DNA of 64,000 nucleotides from Cellulophaga sp. BC115SP. Its GTDB lineage: Bacteria; Bacteroidota; Bacteroidia; Cytophagales; Spirosomataceae. The stretch covers positions 62,001 to 126,000 of the forward strand of contig NZ_JAAALB010000003.1 of assembly GCF_009905545.1 (NCBI RefSeq). Reading direction: 5' to 3'. Below the pieces are notes generated by a model. The model was given only the letters and a program-made list of their open reading frames with translations. It was not told the origin of the DNA and did no database searches. Positions 17,239 through 25,143 of this stretch are shown here, one piece after another; the first letter of the stretch is position 1, and each line of letters starts with the position of its first letter. A program made the translations under genes and the position numbers.

Positions 17239-17640
17239 ATGAAAAACAACAATGTAATCAAAGCTATGTTCGTAGCAGCTGCTATGACTTGTTTGTCAAA
17301 CGTAAGTGCAATCGCTAACTCAAATGATGAAGAAGCATTTGTAAAGTCTAAAATCGCTCCAGTTACTAACAGCCTTAGCTTCAACGTTTGGGTAGAAAAA
17401 CCAAACAACAAAAAAGTTACTGTAGTAGTAGTAGATAAAGACAACAACGAAGTACACCGTGAGTACGTTGACGCTAAATCAGGTAAATTTGCAAAAACTT
17501 TTGATTTCTCTAACTTGAGCGATGGTAAATACACTATCCAAGTTCTTAGCTCAAACATCGACGTTATCGACGCTAAAACTTTCGAAATCAAAACTAACTT
17601 TGTTACTACTCGTGATTTAGTAGTGGCTCGTCAGAAATAA
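17239..17640 (+). CDS. small secreted protein of unknown function
   Basis: About 133 residues from ATG 17239 (an in-frame ATG at 17230 is three codons earlier). Signal peptide: KNNNVIKAMFVAAAMTCLSNVSA, split as basic start and hydrophobic core, with cleavage near SAIANS. The mature part reads as a single beta-sandwich domain (SLSFNVWVEKPNNKKVTVVVV, then YVDAKSGKFAKTFDFSNL and a DGKYTIQVLSS strand), similar in style to Bacteroidota DUF3244-like or Ig-like exported proteins. Codon choice (AAC, GTA/GTT, GCT, CGT) is like rpsA and tpiA, which suggests high expression. It sits inside the nitrate island; a role there is unproven. A long hairpin follows at 17695. Confidence 0.7.
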   Translation: MKNNNVIKAMFVAAAMTCLSNVSAIANSNDEEAFVKSKIAPVTNSLSFNVWVEKPNNKKVTVVVVDKDNNEVHREYVDAKSGKFAKTFDFSNLSDGKYTIQVLSSNIDVIDAKTFEIKTNFVTTRDLVVARQK

Positions 17641-17694
17641 TTAATGACGACCTATGACGATGACATGTTTTAACCTCAGAAATATAGGTTCTTT

Positions 17695-17749
17695 GGAATT
17701 GAATTACTGGAATTTAGAAGCTCGTTTCTAATTCCAGTAATTCAATTCC
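17695..17749 (+). terminator. long stem-loop after the secreted protein gene
   Basis: Arms of 25 and 24 bases (17695-17719, 17726-17749) pair with a single bulged T; core GAATTACTGGAATT. No T-run follows, so it may stabilise the mRNA 3' end rather than terminate by itself. Confidence 0.6.
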
Positions 17750-17845
17750 GGAGCCTAAAAGGTTAAAAATCATCTTTTCCAGTACACTTCAGAAAAACCT
17801 TCCTTTCTCGTTTTTCCTTTTCTATTCCAACCTTCTTTCTGGTAA

Positions 17846-20800
17846 CTATTTCTCTGCTAAAGCATCTTCTTTTTTGCTTAGCGATTCTAATATTGCTTTT
17901 ACTTCTGGTCTGCAACTTCCACAGCCTGTTCCAGCGCCTGTTTGCGAACACAATTGTGTAAAATCTTTACAACCTCCAGCAATTGCATTTTTGAGGTTGC
18001 CTTCTCCCACATTATTACATGAGCATACCAATTTTCCTATTACAGGATCTGCTTTTTTGCCCGAACGCAACAATTCCATTCGTTTGTCTGAAAGCTCAAT
18101 TTTATTCCCAATCAAATCTTTAAACTCCAAAAATTCTGATTTATCACCAATCAAAATAGCACCTACTAATTTGTCACGGTGAACAATACATTTTTTGTAA
18201 TAGCGTTTGGCTTTATCGATAAAGATAATTTCTTCATACTCAGGATTATTCGTAGGAGCATCAATCGTGCCCAATGAACATAATTGTACTCCTTGGATTT
18301 TCATGATATTCATCGAAAGCGAACCTTGGTAATAACTTGCCCAGTCACCAGCAATATATTTGGCAATAATTTCGGCTTGGTGTTCGGCAGCAGCCGTGAT
18401 ACCCCACATTTCGCCACGCCATTGTGCCATTTCGCCCGCAGCAAAAATAGAAGGATCAGACGTTTGTAAATAATCATTGACAACTACTCCACGTTTTACG
18501 TCCAATCCTGCGGCTTTGGCAATTTCGGTGTTAGGCGTAGTCCCAATTGCAAATACAGCAACTTGCGCATCTATTCGTCGTCCTGATTTAAGACGAACGC
18601 CTTCTAATCGGTCTGTTCCATAAATAGACGAAACCTCATCATTATAAAATACTTCAATGCCCAAATCTACGATTTCATGATGGAGCATTTCTGAGCCAAG
18701 CTTGTCGAGCTGGCGGTCCATAAAACGACCACTTCGCTGAATTACAGTAACTTCGATATTCATTTCTCGAAGAGAAGCCGCTAATTCCAAGCCCAACAAA
18801 CCGCCTCCTACAATCACAGCATGAGGATTAGGTTGTTGTAAAAAAGGCATTAAACTATCGGCATCGATACGAGAACGCATATTGAAAATACCAGGAATCT
18901 TAGGAACGCTCGGAGGCATAAAGGCTCTTGATCCCATACCCAACATTAATCTATCGTAGGTGTGTTCTTGACCCAAAGAATCAGTTAAAACTTTGTTGGC
19001 ACGGTCAATATGCACAATTTCTACGCCTTTATGTACGAGGATATTTGCCTCCGCAAATTGGTCTTCACGAAGCTTAACCAACTGTTCCCAATTTTGTGCT
19101 CCTGAGATATAGTCAGGAAGCATTACTCTATTATAAAAGGGATAGATTTCTTTTGAAAAAACATGAATCTCATCTTGTTGATTGAGTTCACGATAGGCTT
19201 TGATAAAGCCTAAGCCAGCAGAACCTGCACCAATAAGTACAATTTTTTCAACAGGTTTTTGATAAGGTAAAACCTGTACCGCAGAATACTTAAAATCTGG
19301 CTCTTTTGAGCGTGGATCAACCAAGGTATTGGTTAGGTTGTTGGTACGACCAAAAGTTTTTTCTTGGATTTTTCCAAAGTGCATCGGCATAAAACATACA
19401 CCTTGTTTGATGTCAGTCGTAATTTTTGCCTTAATGCGAGCCTCGCCACGGATGGTTTTTACCTCTACAATTTGATTTTCGGTGATACCTCTCTCGGCAG
19501 CATCCTTTGGATGTATTTCGATAAAAGGTTGTGAAATATGTTGATTTAGTTTATTCACCTTACCCGTTTTGGTCATGGTATGCCATTGGTCACGAATACG
19601 ACCCGTGGTAAGGATTAGGGGAAATTCTTTACTCAAAGCCTCAGACTGATTTTGGTCTGGTACAGCATGAATTTTGGCACGACGATTAGCGGTATAAAAT
19701 TGGTTATCCGTAAAAAGTCGTTTGGTGCCGACATACTCAGGGTCTTGAATAGCCTTTTCTTGTGGATATGGCCATTGTACAGAGCGTTTTTGTTGTAAAA
19801 CTTCATAGCTCAAACCCGAAATGTCAATGTTAGTTCCGACTGTCGAACGGCAATGTTCGGCATAAACTTCGGCTGTATTTTGATAATCAAAAGCCTTTTC
19901 GAAGCCCATTTTCTGAGCAAACTCTACAATGATTTGTGTATCGTCTTTGGCTTCGCCAGGAGCGTTAATTAATTTGGGTAAAAAGGTAATACGGCGTTCG
20001 GAGTTGGTGAAAACGGAGTTTTTTTCCGCCCATGATGCCGCAGGTAATACGACATCGGCATATTTGACAGTATCCGAACGGTTCGAAATATCTTGTACTA
20101 CGACATATTTAGCGTTTTGTAAACCTTTTTCAACGGCGTTGATATTGGGTAAGCTCACCATCGGGTTGGTACAAACAATCCAGATAGCTTTCATGCGACC
20201 ATCCGCCAAGGCTTCGAACATTTCGGTAGCGGTAAAACCTGGCTTATCAGAGATTTTGGTTCCACCCCAAAAAGCTTGAACTTCTTCTCTGTGGGCTGGA
20301 TTAAGCAAATCTCTATGAGCTGGTAACATATTAGCCAAACCACCTACCTCACGTCCGCCCATGGCATTGGGCTGTCCTGTAAGCGAAAAAGGGCCATTTC
20401 CCTCTTTCCCGATTTTACCAGTAATCAAATGCAAATCAATGAGAGATAGGTTTTTGTTTACGCCAATAACCGACTGATTAAGTCCCATTGTCCACATCGA
20501 CATAAAACCTTTGGCGTCATGAATATAGCGAGCGGCTAAATAAATTTCTTCAGAAGAGATACCGCAAATTTCGGCAGCCTCTGTTATACTTCTCTGCATA
20601 ACTTGGTCTTTGTAAGCTTCAAAGCCATCTGCATGAGATACAATAAAATCGGTATCAATCCAGTCGTTTTCAATCAAAGCCCTTCCGATGGCATTGGTAA
20701 GAGTCACATCGGAGCCTGGGGTAATTTGTAAATGTAAATCAGCTTGTGAGGCTGTTTGAGTACGACGTGGGTCTACTACAATAATTTTGACATCAGGATT

Positions 20801-21397
20801 GGCTTGCTTGTGTGCTTCGACTCTTCGCCAGATAATAGGGTGCGCCCAAGCTGGGTTGGCGCCTGTTACTAAAAAAGTATCAGCTAGTTCTATGTCATCA
20901 TAACAAACAGGCACTGAGTCTTCGCCGAGGGTAAGTTTGTAGCCTACTACAGCCGACGACATACACAAGCGGGAGTTGGTATCGATATTATTAGAACCAA
21001 TAAAACCTTTGATGAGCTTATTGATTACATAGTATTCTTCAGTAGAGCATTGTCCTGAAACGTAGAATCCGACAGCATCGGGACCGTATTTTTTGATAAT
21101 AGCTTTAAAAACAGCCGCTGTGCGGTCAAGTGCTTGGTCCCACGATACACGCTGTAGAGGCATATCACGGTTGTAGCGCATGGTCGGATACAACAAACGG
21201 TCGGAAGTATCCATCACTGTGTAGTGAAGATTCATACCTTTTGAACAGAGCATACCTTTGCTTGAAGGATGTGACTTGTCTCCTTCAAGGGTCAACTTTC
21301 CTTTACCGTGGTCGGTTAGCACTACACCGCAGCCCACGCCACAATAAGAGCAGGTTGACTTTACTTGTTTCTTGTTGGACAGAATACTCATATACAA
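17846..21397 (-). CDS. nasA: assimilatory nitrate reductase fused to FAD/NAD(P)H reductase and BFD domain
   Basis: Reduces nitrate to nitrite in the cytosol. Three modules in 1183 residues: (1) about 1-710, molybdopterin oxidoreductase, with [4Fe-4S] ligands C16, C19, C23 and C51 and the molybdenum ligand C145 in SRLCMSS; (2) about 725-1110, a pyridine-nucleotide-disulfide oxidoreductase module (IGAGSAGLGF, second nucleotide site VGGGLLGLELA, AIGTTPNTE), homologous to the N-terminus of NirB; (3) about 1120-1183, a BFD-like [2Fe-2S] domain (VCSCNNVGEGNL, CSQTGAGTGCGSC). The fusion would let one polypeptide take electrons straight from NAD(P)H. The start may be ATG 21397 or 21391. It is transcribed towards the rubredoxin-fused gene. 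Needs MoCo from moaA/moaD. Confidence 0.93.
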   Translation of the reverse strand: MYMSILSNKKQVKSTCSYCGVGCGVVLTDHGKGKLTLEGDKSHPSSKGMLCSKGMNLHYTVMDTSDRLLYPTMRYNRDMPLQRVSWDQALDRTAAVFKAIIKKYGPDAVGFYVSGQCSTEEYYVINKLIKGFIGSNNIDTNSRLCMSSAVVGYKLTLGEDSVPVCYDDIELADTFLVTGANPAWAHPIIWRRVEAHKQANPDVKIIVVDPRRTQTASQADLHLQITPGSDVTLTNAIGRALIENDWIDTDFIVSHADGFEAYKDQVMQRSITEAAEICGISSEEIYLAARYIHDAKGFMSMWTMGLNQSVIGVNKNLSLIDLHLITGKIGKEGNGPFSLTGQPNAMGGREVGGLANMLPAHRDLLNPAHREEVQAFWGGTKISDKPGFTATEMFEALADGRMKAIWIVCTNPMVSLPNINAVEKGLQNAKYVVVQDISNRSDTVKYADVVLPAASWAEKNSVFTNSERRITFLPKLINAPGEAKDDTQIIVEFAQKMGFEKAFDYQNTAEVYAEHCRSTVGTNIDISGLSYEVLQQKRSVQWPYPQEKAIQDPEYVGTKRLFTDNQFYTANRRAKIHAVPDQNQSEALSKEFPLILTTGRIRDQWHTMTKTGKVNKLNQHISQPFIEIHPKDAAERGITENQIVEVKTIRGEARIKAKITTDIKQGVCFMPMHFGKIQEKTFGRTNNLTNTLVDPRSKEPDFKYSAVQVLPYQKPVEKIVLIGAGSAGLGFIKAYRELNQQDEIHVFSKEIYPFYNRVMLPDYISGAQNWEQLVKLREDQFAEANILVHKGVEIVHIDRANKVLTDSLGQEHTYDRLMLGMGSRAFMPPSVPKIPGIFNMRSRIDADSLMPFLQQPNPHAVIVGGGLLGLELAASLREMNIEVTVIQRSGRFMDRQLDKLGSEMLHHEIVDLGIEVFYNDEVSSIYGTDRLEGVRLKSGRRIDAQVAVFAIGTTPNTEIAKAAGLDVKRGVVVNDYLQTSDPSIFAAGEMAQWRGEMWGITAAAEHQAEIIAKYIAGDWASYYQGSLSMNIMKIQGVQLCSLGTIDAPTNNPEYEEIIFIDKAKRYYKKCIVHRDKLVGAILIGDKSEFLEFKDLIGNKIELSDKRMELLRSGKKADPVIGKLVCSCNNVGEGNLKNAIAGGCKDFTQLCSQTGAGTGCGSCRPEVKAILESLSKKEDALAEK

Positions 21398-21498
21398 AGT
21401 GTTTTATTTTGTTTCAAAAGTGTTTCATCCCGAATTTTCCGCAAATATGGCATGGTTTATGATAAATGCTAAGAAGATTATTCCTTCAATAATCGCCC

Positions 21499-21506
21499 TA
21501 CTTTTG
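21499..21506 (+). promoter_or_regulatory. -7 element of candidate small RNA
   Basis: TACTTTTG, an exact TAnnTTTG match, on the plus strand where no plus-strand protein gene follows. The -33 element is not clear. Confidence 0.5.
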
Positions 21507-21512
21507 CATAAA

Positions 21513-21704
21513 TTGATATGAGAATTGCGGAATTCATAAATTCTTGAAACCCTAATTCGGTATGATCATCGGCCGCTACTGATGTCATTGGTTTTTGACA
21601 CCGCTATGTTGGAAACTATCAGCTCGATTAGACCAGTTTGAGACTTTTCATATCAATGAAAAGTAAGAGTCTTGCCCGAAATCACTGATTTCGGGCTTTT
21701 TTAT
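21513..21704 (+). ncRNA. candidate structured small RNA in the nitrate island
   Basis: About 190 nt between a TAnnTTTG element and a strong intrinsic terminator, on the strand opposite to both flanking genes. The 5' end ATTGATATGA (21512-21521) is perfectly complementary to TCATATCAAT (21648-21657), closing the molecule; inside are ATGATCATC / GATGTCAT and TGTCA / TGACA pairings. There is no protein frame. I could not match it to 6S RNA, SRP RNA or tmRNA by eye. It fills the 312-bp gap between the nitrate reductase and nrtD. Confidence 0.5.
21675..21704 (+). terminator. plus-strand terminator of the candidate small RNA
   Basis: GCCCGAAATC / GATTTCGGGC perfect 10-bp stem, 3-base loop, then TTTTTT. 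The T-run is on the plus strand only, so it does not serve the minus-strand nrt genes. Confidence 0.8.
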
Positions 21705-21709
21705 ACCTA

Positions 21710-22576
21710 TTAGTCTTCAATAGAAAACTTATCAAACAACAATCCTAATAGCTCATCATGAATTCGGATGTATTCGGGATCGTGAGCAATTGCTTTTTTA
21801 TTACGGGGTCTTTCTAGGTTTACATCTACAATCTTTTTGATAGTAGCTGCTGGGCCATTATTCATTACCACTACTTTATCTGATAAGAAAATCGCCTCCT
21901 CTATGTCGTGGGTTACCATCACGATAGTTTTGTTACGATTATCTAGGTTCCACAATTTCAATAGCTCGATGTGCATCGAACCTTTGGTTAGAGCATCCAA
22001 TGCCCCAAATGGCTCGTCCAATAACAAAATGCTTGGGTTGATGGCAAATGCACGAGCAATGGCTACTCGTTGTTTCATCCCACCTGACAACTGACTTGGC
22101 AATTTGTCTTTGTGTGAGGTAAGATTTACCATTTCGATATAATGGTTGACAATAGCATGTTTTTCGTCAGTAGATTTATTCTTAAACACCGAATCTACAG
22201 CGACAAATATGTTTTTGTACACCGACATCCATGGCAACAACGAGTAGTTTTGAAATACGATACCACGATCAGGACCTGGTCCTTTTACCACTTTATCATT
22301 GGCGATTACTTCGCCTGAAGTAGGCAATACCATACCTGAAATAGTATTCATCAAAGTTGATTTTCCACAACCAGAGTGACCGATTAGGGAAATAATTTCG
22401 CCTCTTTTGATGTCGAGAGATATATCCTTTACGGCTGTAAACTTTCCTTTGGGTGTTGAGAAAGATACCTCAACGTTGTTGATACTGATAGCCGTTTCAC
22501 GACTATTAATTTTATGAAAATCATTGGCCGAATCGACCAAATTGAGTGATTTATTGCTAGTATTCATTTGTGGCAA
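21710..22576 (-). CDS. nrtD: nitrate ABC transporter, ATP-binding protein
   Basis: Energy-coupling ATPase of the nitrate/sulfonate/taurine importer class; works with the permease and binding protein directly upstream. Walker A is GHSGCGKST (about residue 58), the ABC signature LSGGMKQRVAIARA, Walker B ILLLDEPFGALD, and the switch His in VMVTHDIEEA. At 288 residues it is a single ATPase domain with a short N-terminal extension (about 25 residues), so it is NrtD-like rather than the NrtC type, which has an extra substrate-binding domain. The gap to nrtB is 12 bp, so the genes form one operon in the order nrtA-nrtB-nrtD. Confidence 0.88.
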   Translation of the reverse strand: MPQMNTSNKSLNLVDSANDFHKINSRETAISINNVEVSFSTPKGKFTAVKDISLDIKRGEIISLIGHSGCGKSTLMNTISGMVLPTSGEVIANDKVVKGPGPDRGIVFQNYSLLPWMSVYKNIFVAVDSVFKNKSTDEKHAIVNHYIEMVNLTSHKDKLPSQLSGGMKQRVAIARAFAINPSILLLDEPFGALDALTKGSMHIELLKLWNLDNRNKTIVMVTHDIEEAIFLSDKVVVMNNGPAATIKKIVDVNLERPRNKKAIAHDPEYIRIHDELLGLLFDKFSIED

Positions 22577-22588
22577 AGGGTTTATGTT

Positions 22589-23377
22589 TTACTTTTGGTT
22601 GTAAGAAAAAGCATTTTGTAAGGCATTGAAGCCTTTATCCAACAAAAGTCCTACGGTACCGATAATCAAAATCGCTACGAGGATACGCTCCAATGAAAGG
22701 GCATTCCAACTATCCCAAACAAAGAACCCAATACCAACTCCACCAGAAAGCATTTCGCCTGCTACGATTACCATCCACGCTACGCCAATCGAAAGACGCA
22801 AGCCTGTAATGATATGTGGAATAGAATAAGGCAACATGATTTTAGTAATGTATTTCCAAGTAGAAAAACCAAAAGCTTTACCTACATTTTTATGGTCATC
22901 AGGAATACTCGCTACACCAAAAGCTGTGTTGATCAGCGTTGGCCATAATGAAGTAATCATGATGATAAAAATGGTAGCTCCTTCTGCCGCTTTGAAAGCC
23001 AACAAGCCCAATGGAAACCAAGCCAAAGGCGACACAGGGCGTAAAATCTGAACAATAGGGTTGAGGAGTTTCATCCCAGTTTTAGAAGACCCCATCAACA
23101 AGCCAAGAGGAATAGCTACGATACTTCCAGCTCCAAAACCACTAAAAACACGGATTAATGAACTTACCAATTGGTTGCCGATACCTTTATCGTTGGGACC
23201 ACGGTCATAAAATGGTTCACTCATGAGTTCCATAAATACTTGCCACGTGGCTACAGGTCCAGGAATTTCGTTTTTAGTTAAAATTGTTACCAACTGCCAC
23301 AAGCCTATCAGCACCAACATACTTCCGATAAAGTAAAGCGCATTACTAATCGAATTTTTGAGAGAAAATGAATTCAT
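22589..23377 (-). CDS. nrtB: nitrate ABC transporter, permease
   Basis: Inner-membrane channel subunit of 262 residues with about six helices, beginning LYFIGSMLVLIGLWQLVTIL. The coupling-loop EAA-type region is seen in KAFGFSTWKYITKIMLPYSIPHIITGLRLSIGVAW (described by its ends: KAFGF ... SIGVAW), which docks on NrtD. The sequence ESL of partner genes and the segment PVSPLAWFPLGLLAF are typical of the NrtB/SsuC/TauC family; nitrate is preferred over sulfonate or taurine because of the surrounding nitrate genes. It is separated from nrtA by 55 bp that contain a perfect 11-bp hairpin. Confidence 0.88.
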   Translation of the reverse strand: MNSFSLKNSISNALYFIGSMLVLIGLWQLVTILTKNEIPGPVATWQVFMELMSEPFYDRGPNDKGIGNQLVSSLIRVFSGFGAGSIVAIPLGLLMGSSKTGMKLLNPIVQILRPVSPLAWFPLGLLAFKAAEGATIFIIMITSLWPTLINTAFGVASIPDDHKNVGKAFGFSTWKYITKIMLPYSIPHIITGLRLSIGVAWMVIVAGEMLSGGVGIGFFVWDSWNALSLERILVAILIIGTVGLLLDKGFNALQNAFSYNQK

Positions 23378-23393
23378 GATATGGTATGTTTGG

Positions 23394-23422
23394 GTACTTC
23401 CTTGCTTGTCACAAGGAAGTAC
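23394..23422 (-). other. intercistronic hairpin between nrtA and nrtB
   Basis: GTACTTCCTTG / CAAGGAAGTAC, perfect 11 bp with a 7-base loop and no T-run. Position between a binding-protein gene and its permease gene suggests a 3' stabiliser that raises nrtA mRNA relative to nrtBD. Confidence 0.75.
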
Positions 23423-23432
23423 TGTGGAAATC

Positions 23433-24644
23433 TTATTTACGAGTTGCCTTCAAATAATCGTCGATATTGGCTGGATCGAAGTTTACATCATACGTAGTTT
23501 TGAAAGGCTTCATGTCTGGTTGCATAGGTACTGCCATTTCTTTTGCTACTTCTTGATACAAATCATCCAAAATCAACTTTTCAACAATCGCTTTATAATT
23601 TGGTTCAGCTTTTAGATAACCAAAACGGACATACTGTGCCAAAAACCACATTGCGTGAGATTTGCGAGGCATATTCACGACACCATTGTTATAAAAAGTC
23701 ATGTAGTCGTCCTTGTATTTTTGAACACCCAAGTCGCAACCCAAATCGTTTGAACCTAACAAGCGAGCTTCAATTACGGGCAATGCAGCATTTACATAAT
23801 AGGGCTTAGTTAGCCATGAAGCTGCTTTTTTACGATTACCCATATTGTCTAACCAGCGACAAGCTTCAATGATAGCTTTCATCACTTTTTTCAAATCTTC
23901 TTTATCTTCTGCAGCAAATTTGCTGTTGACTACCAAAGCTTTTTCTGGGTGATGTTTCCAAATGTCTTGTGATGCAATATGTGTAAATCCTACGTTTTGA
24001 GTAACGGCAACGCCATTCCAAGGTTCACCTACACAATAGCCTTCCATATTGTCTACACGCATATTAGCTACCATTTGTGGCGGTGGAATGGTGATGATTC
24101 CTACCGATTTTTGATTGACACCTGCTGCTGCTAACCAGTTGCGTAACCATATATCATGGGTTCCTCCTGGGAAAGTCATGGCGAAGGTAACTTCCTTGCG
24201 AGCTTGTACGTTTTTGACAGCGGCAGCAGCTTTGTTTACTTCCTTGAAACCAACCATGCCACAGAAGTCCTTCGAAAGGGTAATTCCTTGTCCATTGTTG
24301 CTGATTACCATAGCGACTTTCATTTCGGAGCCAGCTTTACCACCAATTCCTGTATATACTGACAAGGGCATCGAGAAAAGACAGTGCGCTCCATCCAATT
24401 CACCATTCAAGATTTTATCACGAACATTGGCCCATGAAGCTTCTTTCGAAAGCTCAACATCGACACCATATTTTGCGAATAATCCCAACTCTTTAGCGGC
24501 TACTAGCGGAGCACAGTCTGTCAGTGGAATAAACCCTAATCTTATTTTCTTCCCAGAAGGTGTCGGATTGGCCGACAATTGTAGTGTTGTAGCTACTAAA
24601 CATACCAACACTAATACTTGCTTTAACAGAGTTTTTGCGTTCAT
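23433..24644 (-). CDS. nrtA: nitrate ABC transporter, periplasmic substrate-binding protein (NrtA/CmpA family)
   Basis: Binds nitrate (possibly nitrite) in the periplasm for NrtBD. ATG 24644 is chosen as start because it opens a clean signal peptide (AKTLLKQVLVLVCLVATTLQL, then SANPTPSG); the frame itself is open to 24689. About 403 residues. Family segments: IRLGFIPLTDCAPLVAAKELG at the N-terminal lobe (opening LGFIPLTDCAPL), the HCLFSMPLSVYTGIGG region, FPGGTHDIWLRNWLAAAG, and DNMEGYCVGEPWNG, the last being the conserved anion-site stretch of NrtA/CmpA. A UGGGGG-loop hairpin stands 28 bases before the start codon. Confidence 0.88.
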   Translation of the reverse strand: MNAKTLLKQVLVLVCLVATTLQLSANPTPSGKKIRLGFIPLTDCAPLVAAKELGLFAKYGVDVELSKEASWANVRDKILNGELDGAHCLFSMPLSVYTGIGGKAGSEMKVAMVISNNGQGITLSKDFCGMVGFKEVNKAAAAVKNVQARKEVTFAMTFPGGTHDIWLRNWLAAAGVNQKSVGIITIPPPQMVANMRVDNMEGYCVGEPWNGVAVTQNVGFTHIASQDIWKHHPEKALVVNSKFAAEDKEDLKKVMKAIIEACRWLDNMGNRKKAASWLTKPYYVNAALPVIEARLLGSNDLGCDLGVQKYKDDYMTFYNNGVVNMPRKSHAMWFLAQYVRFGYLKAEPNYKAIVEKLILDDLYQEVAKEMAVPMQPDMKPFKTTYDVNFDPANIDDYLKATRK

Positions 24645-24671
24645 AACGATTATGAAATGGTTTAAAACTAT

Positions 24672-24699
24672 CCTTAGACCGCCCCCCATCAGTCTAAGG
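24672..24699 (-). promoter_or_regulatory. UGGGGG-loop hairpin in the nrtA leader
   Basis: Minus strand: CCTTAGAC / GTCTAAGG 8-bp stem, extended by U-G and G-C pairs, with loop AUGGGGGG, that is the hexaloop UGGGGG closed by an A-G step. It ends 27 bases before the start codon. Confidence 0.65.
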
Positions 24700-25143
24700 A
24701 AGTTGTATAATGAAAAATTAGTAAGTCAGTTAAAAGGCACAAAGTGAATAGGCACATAGGTACAAAGTGTACGGGTACAAAATCACAAAGTGGTTACATA
24801 TTATGAGTGAAACTATGGAATTAAGTCTAAATGATATGGAGTTTAGAGTGTTGATAACTTGATGTTTACATTGAAGCTGTCTAAACTTTTGTAAAAACAC
24901 ATTTTATTGATTAATTCTTCGTCTTACTTTTTGTCTTGATACAAAAAGTAACCGCAGCGGCGGCCGCAAAAAAATCAAGAATTATAATCGGAGTGGCGTA
25001 CCACCTCGCTTCGCTCAAACACTATAAATTCATTGCTTACGCGAGCAAGTTTACGAAAGTTTAAACAGCTTCATTGACAACTCACCATTCACCACTCACA
25101 ATTCAAAATTCACCACTCACAATTCAAAATTCACCACTCAAAA
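24700..25143. other. nrtA upstream region with palindrome and tandem repeat
   Basis: 444 bp without a gene. Contents: TTACTTTTTGT / ACAAAAAGTAA, a perfect 11-bp inverted repeat at 24924-24951; directly behind it a short GC-rich stretch (CGCAGCGGCGGCCGC) unlike the AT-rich surroundings; and the 21-bp tandem repeat at 25091-25140. I recall the palindrome type as common between Bacteroidota genes, but could not check. Confidence 0.55.
25091..25140 (+). repeat. 21-bp tandem repeat (R5 type) behind the porin gene
   Basis: ACCACTCACAATTCAAAATTC repeated 2.4 times, ending four bases before the porin stop codon on the other strand. Related CACAATTCACAACTCA sequence lies at 15418-15445, on the stop codon of the rubredoxin-fused gene. 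Confidence 0.8.

Noticed and set aside
17163-17591. 142-codon open frame antisense to the small secreted protein
   Set aside because: The plus-strand gene has a signal peptide and biased codons; the antisense frame is a by-product of its GC-poor codon pattern.
21513-21704. Assignment of the candidate RNA to 6S RNA
   Set aside because: Length fits and the ends pair, but I could not recognise the conserved central bubble; a covariance search is needed.
13388-25070. Shared 15-mer GTTTAAACAGCTTCA at 13388 and 25057
   Set aside because: Only two copies with differing flanks; could be a repeat fragment or chance.
25091-25140. Short regularly repeated sequence resembling a CRISPR array
   Set aside because: Units of 21 bp are head to tail without spacers, only 2.4 copies, and no cas genes are present; it is a simple tandem repeat.
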